A DNA stretch of 64,000 nucleotides from Nitrobacteraceae bacterium AZCC 2146 (GTDB taxonomy: Bacteria > Pseudomonadota > Alphaproteobacteria > Rhizobiales > Xanthobacteraceae): NCBI GenBank assembly GCA_036924855.1, contig JBAGRP010000001.1, positions 2,170,001 through 2,234,000 on the forward strand. The letters are read 5' to 3'. This document shows, in pieces, positions 9,838-18,356 of this stretch. Under the pieces are notes generated by a model, which was not told where the DNA came from, searched no databases, and worked only from the letters and a program-made list of their open reading frames with translations. Both the position numbers and the translations under genes were made by a program. How positions within the stretch are numbered: the first letter of the stretch is position 1; each line of letters starts with the position of its first letter.

Positions 9838-10650
9838 TCACAGATCCGCGAAGCGTGGCGCGCGCTTCTCGATGTTGGCGCGGACGGCTTCGGTCTGGTT
9901 CGGTTCGCCCATCAGCTTCATCTGCTCGACAGATTCGGCGAGCAGCGCCGGGCCGGGATCGACCGAGAGATTGTTGAGCATGCGCTTCGCGGCGCGGATC
10001 GCGTCCGGGCTCTTCCCGGCGATTTCGAGCGCAAGCGCCAGCGCCTCAGCGCGCGGATCGTCGCAGATGCGCGTGGCGAGGCCATAGCTGAGAGCTTCCT
10101 GCGCAGAGAAGATGCGGCCGGTGTAGGTCAGCTCGCGCAGGATATCGTCGCGCACGAGGCTCGCCAGGATCGGCGTGCCCGCCATGTCGGGCACCAGGCC
10201 CCATTTGATTTCCATGATCGACATCCGCGCATCCGGCGCGAGCAAGCGGATATCGGCGCCGAGCGCGAGCTGGAAACCGCCGCCGAACGCGACGCCGTGA
10301 ATCGCCGCGATGACCGGCACCGGTAATTGCCGCCAGCCCCACACTGCCTGCTGGGAATGATTGGCGAGACCATGGGTGCGCGCCGCAAGGTCGCGCTTCT
10401 GCCCACCGCCAAGACCTTCGCCGCCATGCTCTTTCATGGCGGCAAATCGCCCCATGTCGAGCCCGGCGCAAAACGCCCGGCCCTCGCCGGAAAGAACGAC
10501 CGCGCGCAGGCCCTTTTCGCGGCTCAGCCGGTCCGATGTGGCGACCAGCGCCTCGAACATCGCGGCATCCAGCGCGTTCATCTTGTCCGCGCGTACCAGG
10601 CGAACATCGGCGACGCCGTCCGAAATGGACACCGAGACGCGATCTTCCAT
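9838..10650 (-). CDS. Enoyl-CoA hydratase/isomerase (crotonase family)
   Basis: This 270-residue crotonase-fold protein has the oxyanion-hole segments GRAFCAGLDMGRF and AIHGVAFGGGFQLALGADIR. It would hydrate or isomerise enoyl-CoA in beta-oxidation. The ATG at 10650 is preceded by an AGGGAGGAAA ribosome site, so the longer open frame up to 10719 is not used. It is the first gene of a two-gene operon with the acyl-CoA ligase. It diverges from the DECR-like SDR at 10763, and the 112-base gap contains a short palindrome. Exact hydratase or isomerase activity cannot be told from sequence. Confidence 0.92.
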   Translation of the reverse strand: MEDRVSVSISDGVADVRLVRADKMNALDAAMFEALVATSDRLSREKGLRAVVLSGEGRAFCAGLDMGRFAAMKEHGGEGLGGGQKRDLAARTHGLANHSQQAVWGWRQLPVPVIAAIHGVAFGGGFQLALGADIRLLAPDARMSIMEIKWGLVPDMAGTPILASLVRDDILRELTYTGRIFSAQEALSYGLATRICDDPRAEALALALEIAGKSPDAIRAAKRMLNNLSVDPGPALLAESVEQMKLMGEPNQTEAVRANIEKRAPRFADL

Positions 10651-10711
10651 GGGGTGTTTCCTCCCTAGACTTGTTTTTGTTATCCGCTTTACAGAACGGC
10701 GTTGTCGGGAT

Positions 10712-10727
10712 TTAGTCAATCAACTAA
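10712..10727. promoter_or_regulatory. Candidate operator palindrome between divergent lipid genes
   Basis: A perfect 5-bp inverted repeat, TTAGT-N6-ACTAA, lies in the 112-base gap between the divergent hydratase (start 10650) and reductase (start 10763). The position suits a repressor controlling both operons, but the palindrome is short and no regulator is known. Confidence 0.35.
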
Positions 10728-10762
10728 TTAACATAGAGCTCCTCTGGGATCGGGAAACACCC

Positions 10763-11635
10763 ATGTTCAATCAGCAGCTTCTCGCCGGCCGGAATATTCT
10801 CGTCACCGGCGGCGGCACCGGACTCGGCAAATCGATGGCCGCCAAGTTCCTCGAGCTCGGCGCCGAGGTCCACATCTGCGGCCGCCGCAAGGGCGTCTGC
10901 GACGAGACCGCCACCGAGCTGATGGACCTGTATGGCGGTAAGGTAACCAGCCACGGCGTGAACATCTCCGACGCCGCCGCGGTCGATGCGATGATCGAAG
11001 GCATCTTCGCCGACCGCCCCCTCACCGACCTGATCAACAACGCCGCCGGCAATTTCATCGCGCGAACTCAAGACCTGACGCCGCGCGGCTTCGACGCCGT
11101 CGCCAATATCGTCATGCACGGCACGTTCTATGTGACCCATGCAGTCGGCAAGCGCTGGATCGCCGGCAAGACGCCGGGCAATGTGGTCTCGATCACCGTG
11201 ACCTGGGTGCGCAACGGCAGTCCGTATGTGGTGCCCTCCACCATGAGCAAGTCGGCGATCCACGCCATGACCATGTCGCTGGCCACCGAATGGGGCCGCT
11301 ACGGCATCCGCCTCAATACCATTGCGCCCGGCGAAATTCCCACCGAAGGCATGAGCAAGCGCATCAAGCCCGGTGACGAGGCCGGCGCGCGCACCAAGGC
11401 GATGAATCCGATGGGCCGCGTCGGCAAGATGGAAGAGCTGCAGAACCTCGCAGTGTTCCTGATCTCCGGCGGCTGCGACTGGATCAACGGCGAGACCATC
11501 GCCATGGACGGCGCGCAGGCACTCGCCATGGGCGGCAACTTCTATCAGCTGCGCGACTGGTCCGACGCCGATTGGACCCAGGCCCGCGACAGCATCAAGG
11601 CGCAGAACGAGAAGGACAAGGCGTCGCGAGGCTGA
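10763..11635 (+). CDS. 2,4-dienoyl-CoA reductase-like SDR
   Basis: This 290-residue SDR has the cofactor motif VTGGGTGLGKS and the NNAAGNFIA segment typical of mitochondrial-type 2,4-dienoyl-CoA reductases. The usual SDR YxxxK is replaced by SxxxK (Ser-Thr-Met-Ser-Lys), as in human DECR1, where that serine is also found. That supports reduction of 2,4-dienoyl-CoA in oxidation of unsaturated fatty acids, using NADPH. It starts at ATG 10763; a long upstream open frame is antisense to the hydratase and is ignored. It diverges from the hydratase-ligase pair, which fits joint control. Confidence 0.88.
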   Translation: MFNQQLLAGRNILVTGGGTGLGKSMAAKFLELGAEVHICGRRKGVCDETATELMDLYGGKVTSHGVNISDAAAVDAMIEGIFADRPLTDLINNAAGNFIARTQDLTPRGFDAVANIVMHGTFYVTHAVGKRWIAGKTPGNVVSITVTWVRNGSPYVVPSTMSKSAIHAMTMSLATEWGRYGIRLNTIAPGEIPTEGMSKRIKPGDEAGARTKAMNPMGRVGKMEELQNLAVFLISGGCDWINGETIAMDGAQALAMGGNFYQLRDWSDADWTQARDSIKAQNEKDKASRG

Positions 11636-11665
11636 CCCGAGGTGTGGCCGGCCGCTCGGACTGCG

Positions 11666-12073
11666 TTAGTTAGCCACCTCTCGTAGCAATCCCCGAGCCA
11701 TATCTACGGCATCTTGTCTGGAAGCGGCGACATCCGCCACCACTCCGAACGCCTTGGCAGTAAGAATCGACTGCGCTTTCACGACCACTCTCTTGAGAGC
11801 ATCGGGTTCGATGGAGATGACACCGAGGCAAACACCCGCCAGCGCCTGCTTGTTGCGCTTCAGCCAAAGCCCACGCTGCTTCCGATCTTCGTGGGTCTCT
11901 TCGAGTTCGCCCGGCTCGAAAATCATGACAAAGCGCTGTGCCTTGACCAGCAGGTCGTCCATCTCCGCCTGCCATTGGACAGCAAAGCCTGGCTGCATGC
12001 CGTCGCTGCGACACCACACGATCGGAAAGGCCGCGACGTCGTGAACAACGAAACTGTTGATGTCGAGATTCAT
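11666..12073 (-). CDS. Hypothetical protein, soluble, about 135 residues
   Basis: The 135-residue frame starts at ATG 12073 (MNLDINSFVVHD). The preceding 57 bases are also open, but the composition changes there. It has no signal peptide, no membrane segment and no motif I recognise. It is rich in charged residues with an amphipathic C-terminal half. It lies divergent to the AraC-type regulator starting at 12202, so it could be that regulator's target (inference). Base composition is lower in GC than the neighbouring lipid genes, hinting at later acquisition. Two other frames overlap here, so confidence is moderate. Confidence 0.6.
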   Translation of the reverse strand: MNLDINSFVVHDVAAFPIVWCRSDGMQPGFAVQWQAEMDDLLVKAQRFVMIFEPGELEETHEDRKQRGLWLKRNKQALAGVCLGVISIEPDALKRVVVKAQSILTAKAFGVVADVAASRQDAVDMARGLLREVAN

Positions 12074-12201
12074 CCATTTATCTCCCAAAGAGGCTGGTTC
12101 GGTTCGACCAACGGAGAGGAAATAGACCATTCGGACCTATGGTGTTAACGATACTCGGCCGGTAAATAATGCGAAACGGCCACCTTGGAGAGACTCTACC
12201 A

Positions 12202-14679
12202 ATGACCGATCGCAGCGAACGCCTCGACGGTCCTTCTGCCTTCGCCTTCTGGGGAACGGACGAGCCTGGAAATGAGTTTCGGCTCGGAACGCGTGAGCTC
12301 GACTGGCATCATCATGCGCGGGGCCAATTGTTCTGCATCGAAAGCGGCCTGATCCATGTTCACACCAAACAAGGATCATGGCTGTTGCCGCCGCAAAGGA
12401 TTGGATGGCTTCCGCCTGGACTTGATCACAAGGCGACCATTAGCGGCGTGCTGAGTGGATGGGGCGTAATGCTGACGCCGTCCGCGAGCGAAGGTCTTCC
12501 CGATCGGCCGTGCGTCATGGGCGTCAGCGAGTTGCTAAGGGCCCTCGTCCGACGCGCCGCAGCCTGGAACAGCGCTGACCACCTTACGCCCGAACAAGAA
12601 CGTCTTGTCGCCGTGCTGCTCGACGAAATTCGGAGAACGCCTCAAGAGCCGCTGCATTTGCCAATGCCTGCCGATACCAGGCTCTCGCGCATCGCCAACT
12701 TGCTCGTCAAACGCCCAGGTGACGCAAGGACACTGCATCAGCTCAGCAAATGGGCCGGCCTCTCTGAAAGAACAGCTCGTCGAATCTTTACTGCGGAGAC
12801 CGGCATGAGCTTTACACAGTGGCGACAGCAGGCACGTTTAACCTTGGCCCTGGAGCGTCTGGCACGCAACGAGTCCGTCGCGGAGGTCGCGGAAGCCCTC
12901 GGCTATGCCACTCCTAGCAACTTTATTGCGATGTTCCGCCGAACTTTTGGCGCCCCGCCGGCGCGCTATTTCTCGAAGCAAAGTAAACCGGCGGTAACGG
13001 CCGCACCAGCCGCCGCTGCCGCATTGCAAAAACCTTTCCAACTTGTCATTGCCATCGGACGACATCACACTCGCCGCAACTATAAAAGTTTGCGGGGGGA
13101 AACGATGTCCATTTCAGGCGCGGCCACGCTGGCCGATGTGATCCGTGCGCAGGCGCGCTTGCGCGGTGAGTCCGTCGCGCTCGTCTTCGAAGGACGCAGC
13201 ACGAGCTTCAAGACGCTCGACCAGAATACCAACCGCGTTGCCAACGGTCTCGTCGCGCTCGGTGTAAAGCAGAATGAGCGCATCGCCTATCTCGGCAAGA
13301 ACAGCGACATATTCATCGAGCTGCTGCTCGGCGCCGTAAAAGCCCGTGTGGTGATGGCGCCGGTGAACTGGCGGCTGGCCGGGCCCGAAATGGCGTTCAT
13401 CGTCGAGGACTGCAAGGCGGCGATCCTGTTCGTCGGACCGGAGTTCGTCGAACAGATACGCGGCCTTCGGGCGCAATTGCCGAGCGTGCGAATTGTCATG
13501 ACCACCGAAGGCGGCGCGTCGGAGTGGCAGGATTACAAGAGTTGGCGCAATGCGCAGAACGACGCCGACCCTCTGCTGGCCTTGAGCAAGAACGACATCG
13601 CGATCCAGCTCTACACGTCCGGCACCACCGGAAAGCCCAAAGGCGCGATGCTGTCGCATGACAATTTCCTGTCGCTGCTGCGGATCGCCGAGGTCGACAC
13701 GCCGGACTGGAACAGATGGACCGAGGACGATGTCTCGCTGGTGGCGATGCCAGTGTTTCACATCGGCGGCGTCGGCTGGGCGGTGTACGGCCTGTACCAC
13801 GGCGCGAAAAGCGTGATCGTGCGGGAGTTCGATCCCAACAAGGTGCTGGATTTCTTCGAGCAGTTCGGCATCAGCAAGCTGTTCCTGGTGCCGGCCGCGA
13901 TGCAGTTCATCGTCCGGCAGCCCCGCGCCCGCGAGATGGATTTCTCGAAATTGCGCTACATCCTCTACGGCGCGTCGCCGATCCCCGCCGCCCTGCTGAA
14001 GGAATGCATCGCGGTGTTCGGCTGTGGCTTCGTGCAGATGTACGGCATGACCGAAACCACCGGCACCATTGTGGTGCTGGGGCCGGAAGATCACGTCGAA
14101 GGCCGCGACTGCATGCGCTCCGCCGGCAAGGCGCTGCCCGGGGTCGAGATCGCGATCCTCGACGCCAATGGCAAGCCGTTGCCCGTCGGAGAAGTCGGCG
14201 AGATCGCGACGCGCTCGGGATCGAACATGGTCGGCTACTGGAACCTGCCGGAAGCAAGCGCGCACACGCTCGACGCCGACAACTGGCTGCGCACCGGCGA
14301 TGCCGGCTATCTCGACCAAGACGGCTATCTCTACATCCACGACCGCATCAAGGACATGATCATCTCCGGCGGCGAGAACATCTATCCCGCCGAAGTCGAG
14401 AGCGCGATCTGCGATCATCCCGATGTAGCTGAAGTTGCCGTAGTCGGCGTGCCCGACGATATCTGGGGCGAAGCGGTGAAGGCGGTGGTGGTACTGAAGC
14501 CCGGCAAGAGCGTGAGCGCGGCCGACCTGATCAGCTTCACCCGCGAGCGGATCGCCAGCTTCAAGTCGCCGAAGTCGATCGACTTCATCGCCGCGCTACC
14601 ACGCAATGCGTCCGGCAAGATCCTGCGACGGCATTTGCGCGATCCGTACTGGGTCGGCAGGGAACGGCAGGTGAATTGA
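12202..14679 (+). CDS. AraC-type regulator in frame with acyl-CoA ligase (fusion reading frame)
   Basis: One uninterrupted frame of 825 residues joins two proteins. Residues 1 to about 260 are an AraC-family regulator: a cupin-like sensor (WHHHARGQLFCIESG) and a double helix-turn-helix (LSERTARRIFTAETG; FIAMFRRTFGAPPARYF). A 45-residue alanine- and basic-rich linker follows. From about residue 302 it is a full-length AMP-forming acyl-CoA ligase. No stop codon lies between them. The ligase has its own GGGGGGA ribosome site and ATG at 13105, so it may be made separately. The AraC part has lower GC and more AT-ending codons than the ligase, which suggests a recent join. Confidence 0.7.
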   Translation: MTDRSERLDGPSAFAFWGTDEPGNEFRLGTRELDWHHHARGQLFCIESGLIHVHTKQGSWLLPPQRIGWLPPGLDHKATISGVLSGWGVMLTPSASEGLPDRPCVMGVSELLRALVRRAAAWNSADHLTPEQERLVAVLLDEIRRTPQEPLHLPMPADTRLSRIANLLVKRPGDARTLHQLSKWAGLSERTARRIFTAETGMSFTQWRQQARLTLALERLARNESVAEVAEALGYATPSNFIAMFRRTFGAPPARYFSKQSKPAVTAAPAAAAALQKPFQLVIAIGRHHTRRNYKSLRGETMSISGAATLADVIRAQARLRGESVALVFEGRSTSFKTLDQNTNRVANGLVALGVKQNERIAYLGKNSDIFIELLLGAVKARVVMAPVNWRLAGPEMAFIVEDCKAAILFVGPEFVEQIRGLRAQLPSVRIVMTTEGGASEWQDYKSWRNAQNDADPLLALSKNDIAIQLYTSGTTGKPKGAMLSHDNFLSLLRIAEVDTPDWNRWTEDDVSLVAMPVFHIGGVGWAVYGLYHGAKSVIVREFDPNKVLDFFEQFGISKLFLVPAAMQFIVRQPRAREMDFSKLRYILYGASPIPAALLKECIAVFGCGFVQMYGMTETTGTIVVLGPEDHVEGRDCMRSAGKALPGVEIAILDANGKPLPVGEVGEIATRSGSNMVGYWNLPEASAHTLDADNWLRTGDAGYLDQDGYLYIHDRIKDMIISGGENIYPAEVESAICDHPDVAEVAVVGVPDDIWGEAVKAVVVLKPGKSVSAADLISFTRERIASFKSPKSIDFIAALPRNASGKILRRHLRDPYWVGRERQVN
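13094..13107 (+). promoter_or_regulatory. Strong internal ribosome binding site and start of ligase
   Basis: The bases gggggga followed by aacg and ATG form a good Shine-Dalgarno and start inside the AraC-ligase frame. They support independent translation of the ligase. Confidence 0.6.
13105..14679 (+). CDS. Acyl-CoA ligase (alternative internal start of the fused frame)
   Basis: Read from ATG 13105, the product is 524 residues, the usual size for a medium/long-chain acyl-CoA ligase. It has YTSGTTGKPKG, the YGMTETTG adenylation motif, RTGDAGYLDQDGY and the C-terminal NASGKILRRHLRDPY. The start has a strong G-rich ribosome site 4 bases away. It would activate fatty or aromatic acids to CoA esters in the cytoplasm. 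If translated only from here, the AraC gene in front simply lacks its stop codon and reads through. Confidence 0.75.
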   Translation: MSISGAATLADVIRAQARLRGESVALVFEGRSTSFKTLDQNTNRVANGLVALGVKQNERIAYLGKNSDIFIELLLGAVKARVVMAPVNWRLAGPEMAFIVEDCKAAILFVGPEFVEQIRGLRAQLPSVRIVMTTEGGASEWQDYKSWRNAQNDADPLLALSKNDIAIQLYTSGTTGKPKGAMLSHDNFLSLLRIAEVDTPDWNRWTEDDVSLVAMPVFHIGGVGWAVYGLYHGAKSVIVREFDPNKVLDFFEQFGISKLFLVPAAMQFIVRQPRAREMDFSKLRYILYGASPIPAALLKECIAVFGCGFVQMYGMTETTGTIVVLGPEDHVEGRDCMRSAGKALPGVEIAILDANGKPLPVGEVGEIATRSGSNMVGYWNLPEASAHTLDADNWLRTGDAGYLDQDGYLYIHDRIKDMIISGGENIYPAEVESAICDHPDVAEVAVVGVPDDIWGEAVKAVVVLKPGKSVSAADLISFTRERIASFKSPKSIDFIAALPRNASGKILRRHLRDPYWVGRERQVN

Positions 14680-14704
14680 CCGCGCAGCTCCTTCAGCCGC
14701 ACAC

Positions 14705-14760
14705 GGTCATTCCGGGTTCACGCCGGCCCGCTTCGCTGGCCGACGCGCCCCGGAATGACG
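14705..14760. repeat. Short palindromic repeat (gtcattccggg...ccccggaatgac)
   Basis: The ends gtcattccggg and cccggaatgac are inverted copies around an inner cgccggcc/ggccgacg stem. It belongs to the same family as 2638-2763. It lies after the ligase stop, between two convergent genes. Confidence 0.7.
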
Positions 14761-14767
14761 AGAAAAA

Positions 14768-14802
14768 ACATCAAAGAAAAAGGCCCGCTTGCGCGAGCCT
14801 TT
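14768..14802 (-). terminator. Rho-independent terminator of the phasin gene
   Basis: On the minus strand a stem AAAGGCTCGC / GCGGGCCTTT (one mismatch) with a short loop is followed by TTTTTCTTT. It lies about 25 bases after the phasin stop. Confidence 0.8.
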
Positions 14803-14826
14803 GAAACTCAGTTTGTCAGATCGCGA

Positions 14827-15315
14827 TCAAGCGCTCTTGGCGTAGGACGCAGCCTTGGCGAAATTGTCCTGCGCGGACTTCGCACCGTCGGCGACGAGAT
14901 TGCCGAGATATTCGGTGGAAGACTTCGCCCGTGACACCAGCACTTCGCCGTGCGTGCGCACGAGGTCGGACTGGATCTGCACGGCTTCGCTCAGCGATTT
15001 CGCCGACGCCAGCTTGTCGATGCCGGCGAAGAAGGTGGCGACATCCTGATAGAACGCGGTCTGGATGTTACGGCTGATCTTGGCGGCTTCGCTCACCGAG
15101 CTCGACACCGCGGTCTCGATCGCGGCGGTCACCTTCTCGGAGCCGGCTTGGATGTCGGCGGCCTTGTCCTTGGCGGTGCCGGCGGCGCGCTTGACGAAGT
15201 CGCGGGTGGCCTCAGGCACTTCCATGGTCTGCAGCTTGGCGAAGGCGTCGGTGACGGGCGCGAAAGCCTGCTTGACGCTGTTCAGCACGGAGTTGGTTTC
15301 GGTCTCGACAGTCAT
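14827..15315 (-). CDS. Phasin family protein
   Basis: This 162-residue protein is mostly amphipathic helix with alanine- and lysine-rich repeats and no signal peptide. It matches the phasin family (phasin_2 type) that coats polyhydroxyalkanoate granules and controls their number and size. The ATG at 15315 (MTVETETN) has a GGAGATC ribosome site; the frame is open further upstream but lacks support. A strong terminator follows it. The neighbouring wax-ester synthase gene makes a shared role in carbon storage plausible, although no PHA synthase gene is in this window. Confidence 0.88.
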   Translation of the reverse strand: MTVETETNSVLNSVKQAFAPVTDAFAKLQTMEVPEATRDFVKRAAGTAKDKAADIQAGSEKVTAAIETAVSSSVSEAAKISRNIQTAFYQDVATFFAGIDKLASAKSLSEAVQIQSDLVRTHGEVLVSRAKSSTEYLGNLVADGAKSAQDNFAKAASYAKSA

Positions 15316-15787
15316 GGTGATCTCCATCCTCAGGGGTTGAGCTATGGGCTCGCCCCGTCCGTTTGGCCCGGGGTACAACTTCTATGACATGGTAAATGGT
15401 GCGCCGCAATGTCGATGGTGCAGTGCGATATCACAAATACGTGAACAGCATAATTTACAAGCGGTATCAGCTTATTGGATAGTCAATCTACGCGAACGAT
15501 ACGAAATGTAGCTTATTTTAAGGGAGTTTTTCGAAACAAGGTCGGCGACGTAATAGGCAAACCTGTCGAACAGGCGCTCAACAAACAAGCTTATGGCTTA
15601 CCCGCGCTTGTGCGGGCCCGCATTTTGCCCCTTCGTCGAGGGCCTGGCACAACGTGCGGCTGCGTCCGACGGTGCACGTTGGTCCCGCCCCCTCGCTTTG
15701 CCCATTGCATATTCCGCTCCCGAAAAGGCACACTCAGCCCCAGAGCGCCGCAAAGACGCCGTTGAAGGTTTTCGGGGAGGGACTGTC
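15316..15787. other. Intergenic region, divergent promoters (no gene seen)
   Basis: The gap of 472 bases lies between the divergent phasin and wax-ester synthase genes. The section 15420-15530 is notably AT-rich (many aat/tat stretches), as expected for promoters. Open frames here have no recognisable features and are not called. Confidence 0.6.
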
Positions 15788-17332
15788 ATGGCGGAAGCCG
15801 GCAAGAAGCTGTCCTCAATGGACGCGTCGTTTCTGTATCTCGAGACGCCGGAGATGCCGATGCATGTCGGCAGCATGGCGATCTTCCGCCTGCCCGACGA
15901 TTACGCCGGCGACTTCTTCGAAGACTTCAAGGCGATGATCGCCTCAAGGCTGCACGTGGCGCCGATCCTGAAGGCGCGGCTGGAAAAGGCGCCGCTCGAC
16001 ATCGACCACCCCTCCTGGGTCGAGGACGACCAGTTCGACATCGACCGCCACATCTTTCGCGGCAGCCTGCCGGCGCCGCACGACCGCGCCACCCTGGAGC
16101 GCATCGTCGGCTGGATGCATGCCAAACTGCTGAACCGCGCACGGCCGCTGTGGGAATTCTACGTCTTCGAGGGCATGAAGGACCGCGAGATCGGGCTGTA
16201 CTCCAAGATGCACCACGCCTGCATCGACGGCGGCGCCGGCGCAGCGCTGACCAACATGATTTACGACGTGACGCCGGTGCCGCGCGAAATCGAAAAGCCG
16301 GCGACGCGCGAAAAGCTGCGGCAGGAGCCGCGTGATATCGCCGCCAGCTTCATCGACTCCTATCAGCAACTGTGGCGGCAGCCGCTGGAGAGCACGGGCA
16401 AAGGCATCGATCTGCCGCGCTCCGGCAAGAGCGACATCGGCTCGATCCTGTTCGACAACGCCATGTTCCAGATCGAATCGGCCGTGAAATTCGCCGGCAG
16501 CATTCCCACCATGCTGAAGAGCGTCTCCGACGTGATGGCGAAGATCGCCGATCCGAAATCGCGCGACAGCCTCAACAGCATGGTGTCGCCGCCCACATTG
16601 CTCAACAAGACGATCTCCTCGGAGCGCAGCTTTGCCGGCGTCTCGATCCCACTGTCATCGGCCAAGGCGGTGGCCAAGCAGGCCGGCGGCAAGCTCAACG
16701 ACGTGGTGCTGGCGCTCTCAAGTGGTGTGGTCCGGCGCTACCTGCTGCAGCGCGGCGCGCTGCCGGCCAAGGCGATGACCGCGGCGGTGCCGATCTCGCT
16801 GCGCGAGGAAGGTAACACCGATGCCAACAACCAGGTGTTCGGCATGATCTGCTCGATCGCCAGCAACATCGAAGACCCCAAGGCGCGACTGGAAGCGATC
16901 ATCGCGCAGTCGACAAAGTCCAAGGAGATGTCGCATCCGCTGCGGGCGCTGATGCCGCAGGTCTCGAACCTGTCGATGCTCGGCGCGCCGATCATGGTGC
17001 AGATCCTGGCGCTGCTTTACAGCCGCTCGAACCTCTCCGACGTGCTGCCGCCGGCGGCGAACATCACCGTGTCCAATGTGCCGGGGCCGCGGCAGACGCT
17101 GTATGCCGCGGGCGCCGAGCTGCTGCATATCTTCCCGGTGTCGATCGCCGCCCACGGGCTGGCGCTGAACATCACCGTGCAGAGCTACCGCGACCAGCTC
17201 GATTTCGGCTTCATCGCCGGCGCCAACATCATTCCGCATGTGCAGCTGCTGGCCGACATGCTGCCGGATGAATTCGCTTTGCTAGAGGCGGCATTCGTGC
17301 CGCCGGATCAACTCAAAAGCGCAGCCAGCTGA
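15788..17332 (+). CDS. Wax ester synthase / diacylglycerol acyltransferase (WS/DGAT)
   Basis: The 514-residue product carries the WS/DGAT catalytic motif HHxxxDG at 142-148 (HHACIDG), the PLWEFY segment, and the C-terminal NVPGP motif. These enzymes join acyl-CoA to a fatty alcohol or diacylglycerol, making wax esters or triacylglycerol at the membrane surface. The start at 15788 follows a GGGGAGGGAC ribosome site; the open frame upstream reaches into the AT-rich gap. The epoxide-hydrolase-like gene starts 7 bases after the stop, so they form an operon. Wax-ester or triacylglycerol storage is therefore possible in this organism. Confidence 0.92.
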   Translation: MAEAGKKLSSMDASFLYLETPEMPMHVGSMAIFRLPDDYAGDFFEDFKAMIASRLHVAPILKARLEKAPLDIDHPSWVEDDQFDIDRHIFRGSLPAPHDRATLERIVGWMHAKLLNRARPLWEFYVFEGMKDREIGLYSKMHHACIDGGAGAALTNMIYDVTPVPREIEKPATREKLRQEPRDIAASFIDSYQQLWRQPLESTGKGIDLPRSGKSDIGSILFDNAMFQIESAVKFAGSIPTMLKSVSDVMAKIADPKSRDSLNSMVSPPTLLNKTISSERSFAGVSIPLSSAKAVAKQAGGKLNDVVLALSSGVVRRYLLQRGALPAKAMTAAVPISLREEGNTDANNQVFGMICSIASNIEDPKARLEAIIAQSTKSKEMSHPLRALMPQVSNLSMLGAPIMVQILALLYSRSNLSDVLPPAANITVSNVPGPRQTLYAAGAELLHIFPVSIAAHGLALNITVQSYRDQLDFGFIAGANIIPHVQLLADMLPDEFALLEAAFVPPDQLKSAAS

Positions 17333-17339
17333 AAGACAA

Positions 17340-18338
17340 ATGATGATTGAAATGCCGCCGTTGCAGTTCGCCGAGGTCAACGGCATTCACATGGGATACT
17401 ACGAGGCCGGGCCGAAAAGCGATGCGCCGCCGATGGTGCTGTGCCACGGCTGGCCGGAGATGGCATTTTCCTGGCGACATCAGATCAAGGCGCTCAGCGA
17501 CGCCGGGATCCGCGTCATCGCGCCGGACCAGCGCGGCTACGGCGCCACCGACCGGCCCGCAGCGGTGGAGGATTACGACATTGAGCACCTCACCGGCGAT
17601 CTCATCGGCCTGCTCGACCATCTCAAGATCGACAAGGCGGTCTTCGTCGGCCACGACTGGGGCGGCTTCATCGTCTGGCAGATGCCGCTGCGGCATATCA
17701 ACCGCGTCGCCGGCGTGGTCGGGGTCAATACCCCGCATACCGACCGCGCGCCGGTCGATCCGATCCTGATCTACAAGAAGCGTTTCGGCGACCAGATGTA
17801 CATCGTGCAGTTCCAGGACCCGGCGCGGGAGCCGGACAGGATTTTCGGCAGCAATGTCGAGCGCGCGTTCGATTTCTTCATGCGCAAGCCGATGCCACGC
17901 AAGGCGCCCGACGCAACAGAGGCTCCGGCGGCCGGGATCGGCGCATCGCCAAAAACCAACCTCGCCTTTCCGCAGATGGTCGCCGGCTACGATCCGGCGC
18001 GGGATCCGCGGCCCAAGATCCTGTCGGATGAGGAGAAGCAGGTGTTCGTCGATGCGTTCAAGACGTCCGGCTTCACCGGCGGCATCAACTGGTATCGCAA
18101 CATGAGCCGCAACTGGGAACGCTCCGCCGGCCTTGATCATACCGTGCGGGTGCCGGCGCTGATGATCATGGCAGAGAACGACGCAGTGCTGCCGCCTTCC
18201 GCCACCGACGGCATGGAAAAGATCATCCCGGATCTTGAAAAATATCTGGTCCGCGACAGCGGCCACTGGACGCAGCAGGAAAAGCCCGACGAGGTCAGCG
18301 CCAAGCTGATCGAGTGGCGGAAGAAACGGTTTGGGTGA
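17340..18338 (+). CDS. Alpha/beta hydrolase, epoxide-hydrolase-like
   Basis: This 332-residue protein has the oxyanion HGWP at 36-39 and the nucleophile elbow GHDWGG with Asp106. An aspartate nucleophile is the mark of epoxide hydrolases and haloalkane dehalogenases; the HGWP oxyanion motif favours epoxide hydrolase. The catalytic histidine is in DSGHWTQQEKP near the C-terminus. It would convert epoxides to diols in the cytoplasm. It follows WS/DGAT after 7 bases, and the P450 fusion that could make epoxides follows, separated by a REP element. Substrate unknown. Confidence 0.9.
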   Translation: MMIEMPPLQFAEVNGIHMGYYEAGPKSDAPPMVLCHGWPEMAFSWRHQIKALSDAGIRVIAPDQRGYGATDRPAAVEDYDIEHLTGDLIGLLDHLKIDKAVFVGHDWGGFIVWQMPLRHINRVAGVVGVNTPHTDRAPVDPILIYKKRFGDQMYIVQFQDPAREPDRIFGSNVERAFDFFMRKPMPRKAPDATEAPAAGIGASPKTNLAFPQMVAGYDPARDPRPKILSDEEKQVFVDAFKTSGFTGGINWYRNMSRNWERSAGLDHTVRVPALMIMAENDAVLPPSATDGMEKIIPDLEKYLVRDSGHWTQQEKPDEVSAKLIEWRKKRFG

Positions 18339-18356
18339 GACTGGGACCTTTCCACA

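Noticed and set aside
9815..9841. GTG start 27 bases upstream of the acyl-CoA ligase ATG
   Set aside because: The 4-base GTGA overlap is attractive, but the residues added (MIVDQDVHA) have no family support. ATG 9814 is kept with doubt stated.
10361..10762. N-terminal extension of the DECR-like SDR
   Set aside because: The extension is antisense to the hydratase and codon use is poor; the SDR fold begins at ATG 10763.
15475..15765. 96-codon frame in the phasin/WS gap
   Set aside because: AT-rich promoter sequence joined to the start of the next gene; no ribosome site or domain.
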